This document shows, in pieces, positions 47,889 through 62,644 of a stretch of 64,000 nucleotides of DNA. Location of the stretch: NCBI RefSeq assembly GCF_026213295.1, contig NC_079426.1, forward strand, positions 21,623,639 through 21,687,638, given 5' to 3'. Made by a program: the position numbers and the translations under genes. Below the pieces are notes generated by a model, which was not told the origin of the DNA, did no database searches, and saw nothing but the letters and a program-made list of their open reading frames with translations. Within the stretch, counting starts at the first letter, position 1, and each line of letters begins with the position of its first letter. The DNA comes from Gadus chalcogrammus. Its lineage: Eukaryota; Chordata; Actinopteri; Gadiformes; Gadidae.

Positions 47889-49432
47889 CAACCTTCCTGC
47901 ATTCTTTTTTTCTGTGCTGTTACAGAAGCAGCTTTTCTCCAGGGTGCCTTTTGCTTTCCAGAAATCGTTTTAACCTTATAAGGTGCAATGACATCCATGA
48001 TTTTCAAAATTTTCAAATTAAAGTTTTCTACAAGATCATCAGCAGAACATGGGTTGAGAGGTGGTAGTAAGGAGATGGCCTTTCTAAAAAAGTACATACG
48101 ATTCTTCATTGATATACCGTTTTTGACAGTATTTGATTTTGTCTGTATGTCGGGAATAAAAGATATATTAAAGAAAACACAAAAGTGGTCAGACAAGGAA
48201 GGATCAGTCACAGAGAGATCAGAAACATTGAGGCCCTTTGTGATAACCAGGTCTAGAGTGTGGCCCTTACAATGAGTAGTCTCTTTCACATGTTGGGACA
48301 GTTCAAATGTGTCCAAAATGGTAAAAAGTTTTTTTGCACACTTGTCATTCAAATCATCAATATGAAAATTGAAGTCACCAGTTATAACTAGACAGTCAAA
48401 GTCTGTGGAGATGCTAGACAATAATTCTGTGAATTCATCGAAAAAATTTGCAGAGTATGTGGGTGGCCTGTAAATAATTAATAGGAGAACTCTGGGGGAG
48501 CATTTCAATACAGCACAAAGGTATTCGAATGATGGAAAATCACCAAATAACATCTGTTTCCCCTGAAAATCATTTTTAAATATAACAGAAATACCTCCAC
48601 CTCTTTTTCCAGATCTACATGCATCAAAAAAGTTATAGTTGGGAGGAGCTGTCTCTATCAGAACGGTTGCACTGTTATTTTCTTCCAGCCATGTTTCAGT
48701 TAAAAACATAAAATCCAGTTTAGAGGTGGTAATAAAATCATTAACTAAAAATGATTTGTTATTAAGAGACCTAACATTAAGTAGACCCATCCTGATGGTG
48801 TTGTTGATAGGCTTTAAGGTTGTTTTTGGTTTGGAGGAAATATGTATGAGATTTGTGAGGTTAGCAGTGTGTCTAAGTTTCCCTTTGTTTACTCTCTTAG
48901 TGGTTACAGCAGGAATGCAAAAGTTGCCATGTTTTGACATAGGCAACCTTGGGTTCAGCAGATTATGCGAAACGTCCTTTATACTTTGTCTACGGCTGAA
49001 CCCTTTTTTGTCTCAGTAATACTCAGGACTACTATCAGTACAGGGGGCGGGGGGCTGGGGCGCCCTCCGCTTTGGTGTTATCAGCCTGTGGGAATGACCT
49101 GGCGATGCTATCATTGACACAGATGCAAGTTTGATGCCTACATATTCCTGTTTCTTAAATTCAGCTGGAAAATCGCAAAGGGAGGAGACAGTGGAGCTGG
49201 AGTTGTTGTGGCTATGGGAGAGATGAGGAGGGGGGTGGCCGTTCCTCGCCAAGCCAGCATCAGCGATGGGGGAGGGCACGGTGTCCATGGTGTCGGGCAG
49301 GCTGTTGTCTCTCTTCAAGGTCTTTGGTCTGTAATGCAGAGGAGGGGGGTGGCCGTTCCTCGTCAAGCCAGCATCAGCGATTGGGGAAGGCACAGTGTTG
49401 ATGGCGTCGGGCGGGCTGTTGTCTCTCTTCAA
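47889..49432 (-). pseudogene. L2 N-terminal region and endonuclease
   Basis: The frame from 49432 begins MKRDNSPPDAINTVPSPIAD and contains a tandem duplication of about 38 residues (PPDAINTVPSPIADAG... LPDTMDTVPSPIADAG). A TGA at 49013-49015 after SSPEYY is in the same frame as the following endonuclease. That part shows MGLLNVRSLNNKSF, FLTETWLEENNSATVL, GKRGGGISVIFKND, LIIYRPPTYSANFF, LVITGDFNFHIDD, HTLDLVIT and DPSLSDHFCV. All apurinic endonuclease motifs are visible. The frame breaks by one base near 47890, after KKRMQEG. Confidence 0.8.
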
Positions 49433-49835
49433 GGTCTGTGGGCTGTCTGCTATCTGTGTGTCAGATAGTGGCAGAGTAGAGTAGTATAGTGGGTGGCTCG
49501 CAATCCTCTAGGTGGCTTCGGGGGCATGCCCCCCCAGGAGACATTTTTTAATAGATTTCATTTAAATTGATCAATCTGGTGAATTTGGAGAACCAAAATA
49601 TGACATAAGAATTATTGACAAATGACTTACAATCTGCTGGTACTGATACGAATGTTGATGACACAATGTGAATGGTCATACTGAATGGGGTTGAGGAGTT
49701 TTCAGAAAGCATTTAAGAAGAAAATATGTGCTGAGCAGTGCTGTTCCTTTATACTCCCAGTTTATTATTTTTATTATTATTATAATTAATACTATTCAAT
49801 TCATAGATTCTATGCAAACCAAATATTCTCTAACT

Positions 49836-49840
49836 CCCCC

Positions 49841-49871
<31 letters not shown>

Positions 49872-49880
49872 ACACACATA
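49836..49880 (+). repeat. C-run followed by (CA)n
   Basis: About 22 C's are followed by about 11 CA units. Confidence 0.9.
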
Positions 49881-51258
49881 CACAGACACACACTTTGATT
49901 GCTGGTTCAGACTATTCTCAGATATTCCTCCACGATTTAACATTTCACACTATGCGATCACAGAGCCAGGAAATCGGTCTTTGTCTCATCGGAAGATTGG
50001 CCACACTACAAGATTCGAGGGTGCGATGCTCTAGAATCTTTACTTTGTATTGTTCACGATACACGCAGCAACAACGCAGCAACAAAGTGTAAATAACAAT
50101 GGATCCCGAGTTCCTATACAAGGCATTATGATGGCGGTCCTCTGCGTAGTGCCGTGAAGTTTAGTTAGCGCGGATAAGCTGTAAAGTCATCCGCACCCGC
50201 TGCCAAATATCAATATCCACCCGAAGCAATGTTTTTTTTCAGCAATTGATAACCGCAACTGCCCGATCATCATTAGGGTGACCAGGCGTCCCGGTTTTGC
50301 AGGGACAGTCCCGATTTTGAGTTGCGTGTTCCGCTTCCCGACAAAAGCCTGTCGGCACGCTAAAATGTCCAACCACTATGAAATGTCCCCTGTTGTCAGC
50401 GATTACATAGCCAACGTGGTCTTATTATAGCCCATTAACTTAATGCCACATAGAAAGAATAAAGCATCCGGAATATGATTTCAACAATGTGTGTGAGGGC
50501 CATACGCAGCAGGGACGATCGCACAGTGGAATGTTTATGGAAAACCAGCGGACGAGCGCTGGGCGGAGATGTTCATGCATTTCAGAAGGAAAAATCTATA
50601 TCAAATTAGTCCGTTTTTTTCCGCGACCCGCCCACAATTCCTCCAAGTAGGCCTATTAGGCCTACTTTTTTTCACGCAATCCACCAAACCCGTGGATTAT
50701 CCACGGTGTCCGCGACCGCGGGTATGACTGCCAACCGCACATCTCTACTAGTCTTTAGGCTACTTTTCTAGTTAGTTCTGTAGTTCTGTAGTAACCCTAA
50801 CCCTAACCCCAACCCTAGTTAGTAAACACTGCCCGTGAGCTCCAGCTGTTTGCGGGATTCCCTCATACATGGTGGCGGGGTTCCCTCTTTGTCCACAATG
50901 GATATGTCATTGCAATTCCCCTAAATTTCTGGCATGCCAAACTTTTCTTTGTGGGGTTTTCGAACGTCGCAGACGATAAAAGCAAGTCACATTACAATAG
51001 CTTGTCTCGTTGCCGACTTTTCAAAATCGTGTACGGCTCGCAAATTTGTCTGCGACGAACAATGTAGTCTGAGCCAGCCATGCAGACAGCAGCCCTTAAT
51101 ACAGACTGCTTGGTTTAACCCAAACAAAGTAACACAGATATTTTGAGTTTGTCCTTTTTTGGGGGGGGGGGGGGGGGATATTGAAACTATGGCGGCCGAA
51201 ATTAGACCCTAGCGGTGCGCCATAGTCTCGTCAATGTGTGGGAAACACTGGTGTCATG

Positions 51259-51699
51259 TGAATGCGTCTCCCTATTAAACTTGTGCTTAACTCAAGTAAT
51301 GATTACCCCAAGTCGTAAAGCCTACTTTATGCCTTTTTCTTCTTCTGTCCTGGCTCTCTTAAGCTAAAACCTGACCACAGAGTACCAGTACATTAATTTC
51401 AAAACCAAACTCTTATTCAATGGAGCAGCAGTCTTGACAATGGGCATCTGCACACCCATGAAAACACACAATAGCAAGCAACGTTAATAAAAACAGATGA
51501 ATTGCCTTCTTTACTACAGCAGACAAGAAATTATGGTGAATTATCAAATATAATTGGCTTACCATAAACTTTGATTTGTGCAGTCATATTGAAAATTCTT
51601 TTACAAAATTGGAATGTTTCTCTTCTTCCCGTCAACCGCTTTTGGAAACAAGTAATTTCCTGTGGCTTCTTTAAGGAATTTATTAACATAAACAATACC
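51259..51699. other. Spacer between two transposons; no gene seen
   Basis: AT-rich sequence between the hAT duplication and the IS3EU-like duplication, with no frame of note. Confidence 0.5.
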
Positions 51700-51774
51700 G
51701 TTTCTTACGGTGGCGCTGAGCATTCACCAAATAAAAAAAAGTTTCACAGCTAATGTAGCCGTTAGCACACTCAG

Positions 51775-51930
51775 GATCTCGTAATTACGAGATAATGTCT
51801 CGTAATTACGGGATAAGGATCTCGTAATTACGAGAAAAGATCTCGTAATTACGAGATAAGGATCTCGTAATTACGAGATAAGGTATCATATTTACGACAT
51901 AAGGATCTCGTTTACGAGAAAAGGATCACG
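51775..51930 (+). repeat. Array of 18-bp palindromes (left end)
   Basis: ATCTCGTAATTACGAGAT, a perfect self-complementary 18-mer, or a close variant occurs about five times at 21-22 bp spacing (CTCGTAATTACG starts near 51778, 51799, 51821, 51842, 51864), followed by a degenerate copy. It is possibly a transposase-binding array. Confidence 0.85.
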
Positions 51931-51968
51931 CCTCTCATTCATCAATAACGTTGCTGGCTAGCTGCATG

Positions 51969-52394
51969 CCGGCAAAGATGACGCTATCCGACGCTATCGT
52001 ATTTTATCTCCTGCTCGGGTTGAGACATTGGGAAATATTGATGTTCTTTAAAAGTGAGGAGGGCATTAATATAAATATGTCAACATTGCGCAGACATCTG
52101 AAGTCCTTGGCCGGCAAAGATGACGCTATCCGACGCTACCGTATTTTATTTCCTGCTCGGGTTGAGGCATTGGGAAATATTGATGTTCCTTAAAAGTGAG
52201 GATGGCATTAATATAAGTATGTCAACATTGCGCAGACATCTGAAGTCATTGGCGGCAAAGATGACGCTATCCGACGCTATCGAATTTTATTTCCTGCTCG
52301 GGTTGAGGCATTGGGAAATATGGATGTTCCTTAAAAGTGAGGAGGGCATTAATATAAGTATGTCAACATTGCGCAGACATCTGAAGTCATTGGG
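51969..52394 (+). repeat. Three tandem 141/142-bp coding-like units (left end)
   Basis: CGGCAAAGATGACGCTATCC recurs at 51970, 52112 and 52253. Each unit can encode MTLSDAIVFY...LGLRHWEILMFLKSEEGINI and MSTLRRHLKSL. The right end has two such units. A 142-bp period changes frame between units. Confidence 0.85.
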
Positions 52395-52440
52395 ACTGTT
52401 CAGGAGAAAAGCCCAGTCGGACCTGCTACAAGTGGCTCTC

Positions 52441-53548
52441 GAAAGCCCCTCGAATATTGACGCGTTAATTCGTCAGTGGAACCCAGAAGTGGAAATGTTG
52501 TTGTCGTGGTGGTTTAAAGGGCATGTGGCTGGACCCTCACATTGCAGCTCTTAAAAGTTGAATACAGCAGTGCATTATGTGTTTAACTTTATGCTCAACA
52601 TTATTGTTCAGAAAACGTCTTACCTCAAGCTCTTTTCCAATTAATGAGATAAATTGTTTTTATAGAAATATATAGAAAAAATATTTTTTTTGTGGGGAAA
52701 TAGAATTTTTGGCCCACTGCCCACATTAGATTTTGTTTTAATATTGGCTGTGACAGTATGTCACATAATTAATGTATTCAAATTTAAAATACTATGTTCA
52801 TAGTAAAGGCAAACCCTGTCAGTTGTTAAATTATTTAAAATGTACTGACTGTATGTTGGTTAATTGAAATGCCATTTATTAAATGTGATCTTGTCTTCAA
52901 CTGGTTTAAATTGTCTTTTGTGTTAGGAGCCAGTAGATTCAGTAAATAAAACACAAATTTCAGATTTATTTTTTTTAACTGAAAGACAGTTGAAAAAAAA
53001 TCTGATCTGACATTAGTCATCAAACATCATTTGCACTTTAGTGTAGGCCTAATTGCCAAATATTTGTATGTGACACCAAATTATAAATCAGGAGTAGTTG
53101 GCTGTTGGCTGACCTATAAATTGTATTATTAGTCAAGGCACTGTACAAGGCTATAAACACTTGCCCCATGCCTTTCAGCATTGTTTTTAATATATAATAA
53201 CAAATAGAGCATAGATTTAATACATTTCGGTTTCCCATTTTACGAGCTGAACACATGCAGATTACAAAATCATTAATCTAAGAAACAATACAGAGATCAT
53301 ATAGTCACATTTAAGACAGAAAAGAACAGGTAAACATGTTCAGTGATGCTATATTGTCCTGCATTCAGGTAGATCTGAAGTCAGCTGTCTTTGGGGGAAC
53401 AGCCTGAAACAAAACAAAGGACATGGCATTATGACTCAAAAAAATCAATCATATACTTGATAAAAAAATTGCAACAAAAAATAGGTTTTCTACAGATATC
53501 CTAACTCTTCTCAAAAATACTCTTTCTACAGCAGCATTATACTTACTA
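52441..53548. other. Interior of the IS3EU-like element; no gene seen
   Basis: AT-rich sequence downstream of the transposase stop, with no recognisable frame. The first 110 bases after the left repeat continue an open plus-strand frame (ESPSNIDALIRQW) that matches nothing I know. Confidence 0.5.
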
Positions 53549-53880
53549 TTAAAGGTGGGTGTGGATGTATGCTCTTAAAAACAGGTAATGTTCGATTGCC
53601 TCCTCTGAATTAGTAGGTTGGTGATGGGTAGATTATTTTCGGACATTGCCAGGCAACAAATGTCAAAAACAGTCTCATCGCATGGATATGGGCCTCTTGG
53701 CAGGGATTCCTCTCTGCAAGCTTGTATTTGCTGATGGAGTACTGCTCTGATGTGGTCTGTAGTCCCAAACAGGTGGGGAAGTCGGTACATCATTAGTGGT
53801 CGTCCACTTGGACAAACTGCATTCCTACTGGGGTGATTTCTGTGGCAGTTCCACAGATGCGCAACTTCCTGCAGCTCCCT
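53549..53880 (-). pseudogene. IS3EU-like transposase, C-terminal exon
   Basis: The exon follows an acceptor TTTTTTCCCCCAG ending at 53881. It reads RELQEVAHLWNCHRNHPSRN, AVCPSGRPLMMYRLPHLFGT and PCDETVFDICCLAMSENNLP. A small frame change follows, then NSEEAIEHYLFLRAYI and a TAA at 53549-53551. This is the characteristic tail of a large fish protein family annotated as integrase-core proteins. The upstream exon ends at 54610, giving a 729-bp intron. Confidence 0.7.
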
Positions 53881-54609
53881 CTGGGGGAAAAAATGTTTTA
53901 ATGATTAACATTTAGCTCACACATCTTCCCGAATATCTTGTTATATCCAATGACTGGATATAACAGTCATTCTGCGCTTCTATTAAAAAGCTCAGCTGAA
54001 GCTTGAACAAGGTTTGAATTTATAGAAATTAAGATGGTGTCTTTTTAGGTCTTTTTGTTACATTTCTTCCCTTACTATCCTAAAAAGCTCAGAAAGAAAG
54101 TCAGTTTAAACACAAAAAGGGATATTTTAACTAGAAGACAGCTACTCTTAGATTTGTCCATTAGGACTGCCAAAGCCACTCTAGAATGCATTTTAGGAAA
54201 AAATAAATAATAATAACACTAGAATTGTGTTTGAACAGTATTTTGAGGCGAGGTACGCCTATCCAAGCATCCAAAAACCAGTGCAATGTTGGCCTACAAC
54301 TGGGGATATTAGTTCTGTTCTATGTAGCCTAAGTCAGAATAATTATGAGGTTATCCTATAGCACAGTGAAGTATTATAGGTTAGGCTACTATTGCTATAG
54401 CCTAGATATGTAGGCCTATAATAGCCTAACATATTTTATTTTGTAAAGAACATTACAAGAAATGCAGCTCAAAGTGCTTTTCAATGATAAGTGACACACA
54501 GAACAACTACTTAGCTAAACAGAAAGGCATTTTAAAGCATTAGAGACATTTGTTAATAAAAGAAAATATGCATAAAAGAAATAATCAGTGAATAACAAAA
54601 GTAGGCTAC
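53881..54609 (-). other. Predicted intron of the IS3EU-like transposase
   Basis: Donor GTAGCC, acceptor CCCCCAG. No other feature is seen inside. Confidence 0.5.
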
Positions 54610-55339
54610 CTCAATTATTTCCAGACATGTGAACTGTATTAGATTTTTGTCGAGTAAGTCCCCTGAGAAGTGGTCCTGCTCCTTCAAATCTTGAAAGATG
54701 TTCATCCAGTATTGTGCATGGTGTTTTCTTAAAAATCCCCACCATTGTTCAATCCTTTGGGTTATGATTACTTGAGCCGGTAATGTAGCATCTCTCAGAA
54801 AACTGGTTCCACTTCATCAAGGAAGTAGCCAGAATAACACGGGGATTGCTACTTGTGGTGTAAGCATGTAGCCATATGACCATACGGGAAAATCCATCGA
54901 CAGCACCATTAATACATATGCCATAGGGTTTAAGTTTGTCGTATGAATCGACGTGCCACAAAAAGTTTGGACCTGGGTTTATGTAGAGACGACGTCTTAG
55001 ACGATTACGTTTCCTCAGTTGTACTCCTCGAGTGTCTAGGATTAAGAGCAGGTGCCGTATAGTTGTTTGAGTCACTACCAAGCCTGCTTGGATGCATTTC
55101 AGATGCATCAATTTGTATCCGTGAAGCATCCCGTACTGGTTAAACTGCTCCTGCAGGAAGAGAGCCACTTGTAGCAGGTCCGACTGGGCTTTTCTCCTGA
55201 ACAGTCCCAATGACTTCAGATGTCTGCGCAATGTTGACATACTTATATTAATGCCCTCCTCACTTTTAAGGAACATCAATATTTCCCAATGCCTCAACCC
55301 GAGCAGGAAATAAAATACAATAGCGTCGGATAGCGTCAT
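54610..55339 (-). pseudogene. IS3EU-like integrase-type transposase, main exon
   Basis: The frame starts MTLSDAIVFYFLLGLRHWEI at 55339. It continues with a helical N-terminal domain (MSTLRRHLKSLGLFRRKAQS, QYGMLHGYKLMHLKCIQAG). Next comes an rve-type catalytic core beginning PGPNFLWHVDSYDKLKPYGI, with the first Asp in WHVDSY, then GAVDGFSRMVIWLHAYTTSS. The segment that should carry the second Asp is missing: SNPRVI passes almost directly to ERCYITGSSNHN. A one-base insertion follows near 54755. After it the expected RIEQWWGFLRKHHAQYW with the catalytic Glu is present, down to the donor at 54609. The enzyme cannot be functional. Confidence 0.75.
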
Positions 55340-55732
55340 CGTTGCCGGCCAATGACTTCAGATGTCTGCGCAATGTTGACATACTTATATTAATGTCCTC
55401 TTCACTTTTAAGGAACATCAATATTTCCCAATACCTCAACCCGAGCAGGAGATAAAATACGATTGCGTCGGATAGCGTCATCTTTGCTGGCCTGCAGCTA
55501 GCCAGCAACGTTATTGATGAATGAGGGGCGTGATCCTTTTCGCGTAAACGAGATCCTTATGTCGTAAATATGATATCTTATCTCGTAATTACGAGATCCT
55601 TATCTCGTTATTACGAGATCCTTATCTCGTAATTACGAGATATTATCTCGTAATTACAAGATCCTGAGTGTGCTAACGGCTACATTATTTGTGAAACTTT
55701 TTTTTATTTGGTGAATGCTCAGCGCCACCGTA
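55160..55732 (-). repeat. Right inverted repeat of the IS3EU-like element (573 bp)
   Basis: Mirror of 51706-52440 but with two instead of three 141-bp units and four instead of five palindrome units. Here the repeat is continuous with the transposase exon. Confidence 0.85.
55562..55665 (-). repeat. Array of 18-bp palindromes (right end)
   Basis: CTCGTAATTACG or a one-base variant starts near 55582, 55604, 55626 and 55648, a strict 22-bp spacing. Confidence 0.85.
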
Positions 55733-55738
55733 GTTTCT

Positions 55739-56263
55739 AGAAAATTATCATTAAATTATTTTCAGGACGCAGTGTATTTAGCTGTTCCATAACAAATGTA
55801 TCTGCCTCCTTGTAATCAATACTGTTGCAGGGTTTATGGACACCCCCACCAGGCCCGGAGAGGGCACACAAGTGTTAATGCCTGTTGTTCATTAATTCAT
55901 TGTTTCACTATGCATTCCCTCAATCATTCATGTGCAGCTTTCTTCCAACATGTCGTCTCTCTACCTCTTTTATCTCTATAATAACCACACATACCTGAAC
56001 TCCCGTTCTCATTAATGCAAAAGGGAGTTACGTACAAAAAAAGCCAGTTACATACAAAGACGTCTTTCTTTGTCGACACCCTAGGGGGTGGTTGGGCAAC
56101 TGATACAAGCAAAACAAAGCCACTCTGTTTCCATCCTTCATTAGTAAAATGGTGACACGAGAAGGCGCCATGGTAACCAACACCAAACCGCCACAAGGAC
56201 TGAAGTGAAGTATCAGTGTTCATATGAAAGCCTTTTCTGTGTGTATATGTGTGTTTGTGTGCA

Positions 56264-56265
<2 letters not shown>
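55739..56265. other. Non-coding sequence; no gene seen
   Basis: No frame or repeat that I can name. Confidence 0.4.

Positions 56266-56338
<73 letters not shown>
56266..56338 (+). repeat. (GT)n microsatellite
   Basis: About 35 GT units ending in GTGCGC. Confidence 0.95.
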
Positions 56339-56340
<2 letters not shown>

Positions 56341-56761
56341 TCGTACGCGTGTGTGTCTATACGCAGAGGCAGTAGTGGGTGGCTGGTAATTAGCTCACAC
56401 CATAGGGTAGCCATGTCTTGAAGATCAATGGCTGTGATTGAGTATAATATGAGCATGAACAGTAACTGTCTTTCTAAGTTGATGAAGAGAATGCATAAGG
56501 GAGCTTCAAGTAGCATTAACCAGTCATAAACAAGCAGCAAAGACACTATCAAAGTAGTGTATTTCAGCACGGGCATCTTCATATTACAATGTCAACGACG
56601 AGTGGATGTTCACTTGAAGCTGCTCTCAAGAAGGGCTGCTGACTCAGTTCTTGTTTTTGAGGACAACCGCAACATGAAAGCTGACTGCTTCGACCCTGGG
56701 TGCAGCTTGGTGTTACCAAACTACAAGACACTGCTTCAGAAACTTGTGGATTGTTTCTCTC
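56339..56761. other. Non-coding sequence between two microsatellites; no gene seen
   Basis: The plus-strand frame that starts near 56557 runs straight into the CA tract and shows no domain. Confidence 0.4.

Positions 56762-60396
<3,635 letters not shown>

Positions 60397-60457
<61 letters not shown>
60397..60457 (+). repeat. (AT)n microsatellite
   Basis: About 30 AT units, serving as the target of the hAT element that follows. Confidence 0.95.
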
Positions 60458-60460
<3 letters not shown>

Positions 60461-61077
60461 TGGTGGGCATAGATTGTTTTTTTTAATCTAGATTAATCTA
60501 GATTATTTTTGGAATTAATCTAGATTAATCTAGATTAAAATGGCAAACGGCAAAAAAACATTTTTCGTTTACCTTGACAGCTGTCAATTATACTTGGCAA
60601 CGGTGAATTATCAAATATAATTCACCGCCGGAAGTTGTGAAGTGCCCATGCAAGTCAACGGAGCATAAACAAAAATAATTGACAGCTGAACGTTGGGAAG
60701 GCCCATGCAAGTGAATGGAGCAGTCTACAGCATTGAGAAGAGCCGTGTATCCATAATAATGTAAGGTTTAGAAGTTAAATAATTGAAAGTTGTAGAATAA
60801 ATAAATATAATTTATATTGGAGTTAATTTGCTAGAAATGTACTTACAATCAGTTAATCTTTTATATATTTATATTACACAATTATTACTTACATATTTAC
60901 ATGTTTACATATTTAACAGAATCAGGATATTCTGTTGAATCTGCCTCTCTGATTCCCTCACGTTTACCTCAGTCTAAATTCTAGCTCCTGATTGGTTAGT
61001 TCAGTCACATGATGGGTCCGAACAAGGAAGTGTTTGAAAATAGATTAACGGCGATATTTTTTAGTGGCCCACCACTA
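60458..61077. mobile_element. Probable hAT-type MITE, 620 bp
   Basis: TAGTGGTGGGCATAGATT at the left is mirrored by TTAGTGGCCCACCACTA at the right. ATATATAT lies on both sides as an 8-bp duplication, though the low-complexity context weakens that. TCTAGATTAATC words repeat near the left end. A small extra copy of the right terminus (AGTGGCCCACCACTAATATA) follows at about 61086. Confidence 0.65.
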
Positions 61078-61123
61078 ATATATATAGTGGCCCACCACTA
61101 ATATATACACAAACGACTGTAAA

Positions 61124-61127
61124 CCAC

Positions 61128-61198
<71 letters not shown>

Positions 61199-61222
61199 TA
61201 TATATATATATATATATATATA
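61124..61222 (+). repeat. AT-rich (TATATATTTATA)n tract
   Basis: Alternating TA runs broken by TTTATA at regular intervals. Confidence 0.9.
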
Positions 61223-61229
61223 AAAAAAC

Positions 61230-61869
61230 ACATAGAAAATAATCGATATCTATTGTTTGTTATTATGTTGAACTAATTTTGTCAAGTGCACGTTAAATAA
61301 AGTGTGCATATTATCATGATGGGGATACTGTTATGTTCATAGCTGCTTACATGACGACCGCTAGACAATGGTTCGGCCTTGTCTCAGCAGGTGATGCTGA
61401 AGGCTGATTCCGTGGCTGAAGGCTGATTCAGCTGCTGCACATCCCTGCAGCACTGCTCTGCCAGTGGATACACTAAATTGCATGCGTTAGGTAACACTAT
61501 TTATGCGTAGCGCAGAAACACTGGGATTCTTACGCAACAATTCCATGGTCATAGGTCCTATCTTTATATCCATGTCGTTAGCTATGTATGTATGCATGTA
61601 TGTATGGCCCTCTATGTGAATATTTGCATATTTATGTATGGTGAATGGTTGGGCGGTGATCCATTGTGCTGGCGATGAAGATTTTTCGGTGATCTAACAT
61701 GTCGATATTTACACAAGATTCCGTACTATACATTATAAACTATTGTACACCATGCGGTGAGAAAAACTGCTGATGTCACGCATACTTGAACACATAAAAA
61801 CACATGACCATAGTACAAAACTAAAATATGATTCAACCTAATTTAGACACATGTAGACCACACGCTCAA
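61230..61869. other. Non-coding sequence; no gene seen
   Basis: Includes GCTGAAGGCTGATTC in tandem near 61398-61425 and a TATGTATG patch near 61584-61605. Confidence 0.4.
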
Positions 61870-62000
61870 CTAAACCCATGCAAACAAAGACACACTCATC
61901 CAAAGAACACACACATGAACTTACGCAAACACACACAACACACATGGACACACACATGAAGACACACACACAAACACACACATACCAAAACACACCCACC
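61870..62000 (+). repeat. CA-rich imperfect repeat
   Basis: ACAC runs with AAAC, ATGG and CACCC variants. Confidence 0.8.
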
Positions 62001-62442
62001 CAGGTGTGTGGTGCGTGGGTGTGGTTGCGTGCGAGGGTGAACCATATGCATACAGTAACTGAATGTGTGTCAAGCGTTTCACATTGCTCTCGCAGCCTTA
62101 ATCCCTGGAGTCCTGACCCGCCCTGACCCCATGGCCTGCTCTATTGCCGTTTTTATTGTTACAAGGGTGACATCTGGACACAAGAGATGAGTTAAGCTCT
62201 ATAGGCTGCTGGCTACCAGCGTTTCAAGGGCCCCTGTGCTCTCACACAGAAAAATGCAGGAAAGAAAAGCCGCATGGGGATGAAGAAAGCAGCTTGCTCA
62301 TAATGTGGTGACCGATGACAGAGACCTACCGCGAGGTTCCAACACAGATTCGAACACACCAATGGTGCCAGTACCGCAATTAAAATAACAGTCCTTTCAC
62401 TGCTCATTTCTTTTGCATGTATTATGTGCTTGACGGGAGTCT

Positions 62443-62481
62443 GACACACACACACACACACACACAACCACACACACACAC

Positions 62482-62528
<47 letters not shown>

Positions 62529-62644
62529 GACCCACACAGACACACACACGCAATCATGAGCACACATGCACACACACACAAACACACACACACACACACA
62601 TATACACTCACGCACACACACACTCACACATGCACACACACACA
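62443..62644 (+). repeat. (CA)n microsatellite, about 200 bp
   Basis: Long CA runs interrupted by CCACA, CGCA and CATG variants. Confidence 0.95.

Larger units (their letters stand above)
45541..49486 (-). mobile_element. L2-type (Jockey-superfamily) LINE, nearly full length
   Basis: On the minus strand it runs from about 49486 to 45541. It has an N-terminal region, an endonuclease, a reverse transcriptase, a 3' untranslated region with TTTATATAGC-like sequence on the opposite strand, and a (TTGCC)n tail. TATAG at both borders (45536-45540 and about 49482-49486) may be the target duplication. It is interrupted only by point lesions: one TGA at 49013-49015 and two frameshifts. Confidence 0.85.
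45508..51250. mobile_element. Non-autonomous hAT element carrying an L2 LINE
   Basis: The 8-bp duplication GTGTCATG is at 45500-45507 and 51251-51258. The ends are CAGTGTTTCCCACAGAAATG and, reverse-complemented, CAGTGTTTCCCACACATTG, followed by GAGACTAT on both sides. The LINE entered 33 bases from the left end. The rest of the hAT interior (about 49487-51250) has no transposase. It holds a C-run with (CA)n at 49836-49880, two to three telomere-like CCCTAA units near 50793-50815, a G-run at about 51163-51178 and fragments of other repeats (GTGACCAGGCGTCCCGG near 50278). Confidence 0.9.
51706..52440 (+). repeat. Left inverted repeat of the IS3EU-like element (735 bp)
   Basis: In order: terminal motif, palindrome array, three 141/142-bp units and the first codons of the transposase through QSDLLQVAL. 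The same sequence inverted occupies 55160-55732. Homology ends at GTGGCTCTC. Confidence 0.85.
51706..55732 (-). mobile_element. Integrase-type DNA transposon (probably IS3EU), 4,027 bp
   Basis: The 6-bp duplication GTTTCT is at 51700-51705 and 55733-55738. The ends are TACGGTGGCGCTGAGCATTC and its mirror, and the inverted repeats extend 735 bp (left) and 573 bp (right). The minus-strand gene encodes an integrase-like DDE transposase. From memory, IS3EU elements of fish use 6-bp duplications and IS3/integrase-like proteins, which suits this copy. It is disabled by an internal deletion and two frameshifts. Confidence 0.85.

Noticed and set aside
50793..50815. Telomere-like CCCTAA repeats
   Set aside because: Only two to three units, inside a hAT element; too short to claim an interstitial telomere.
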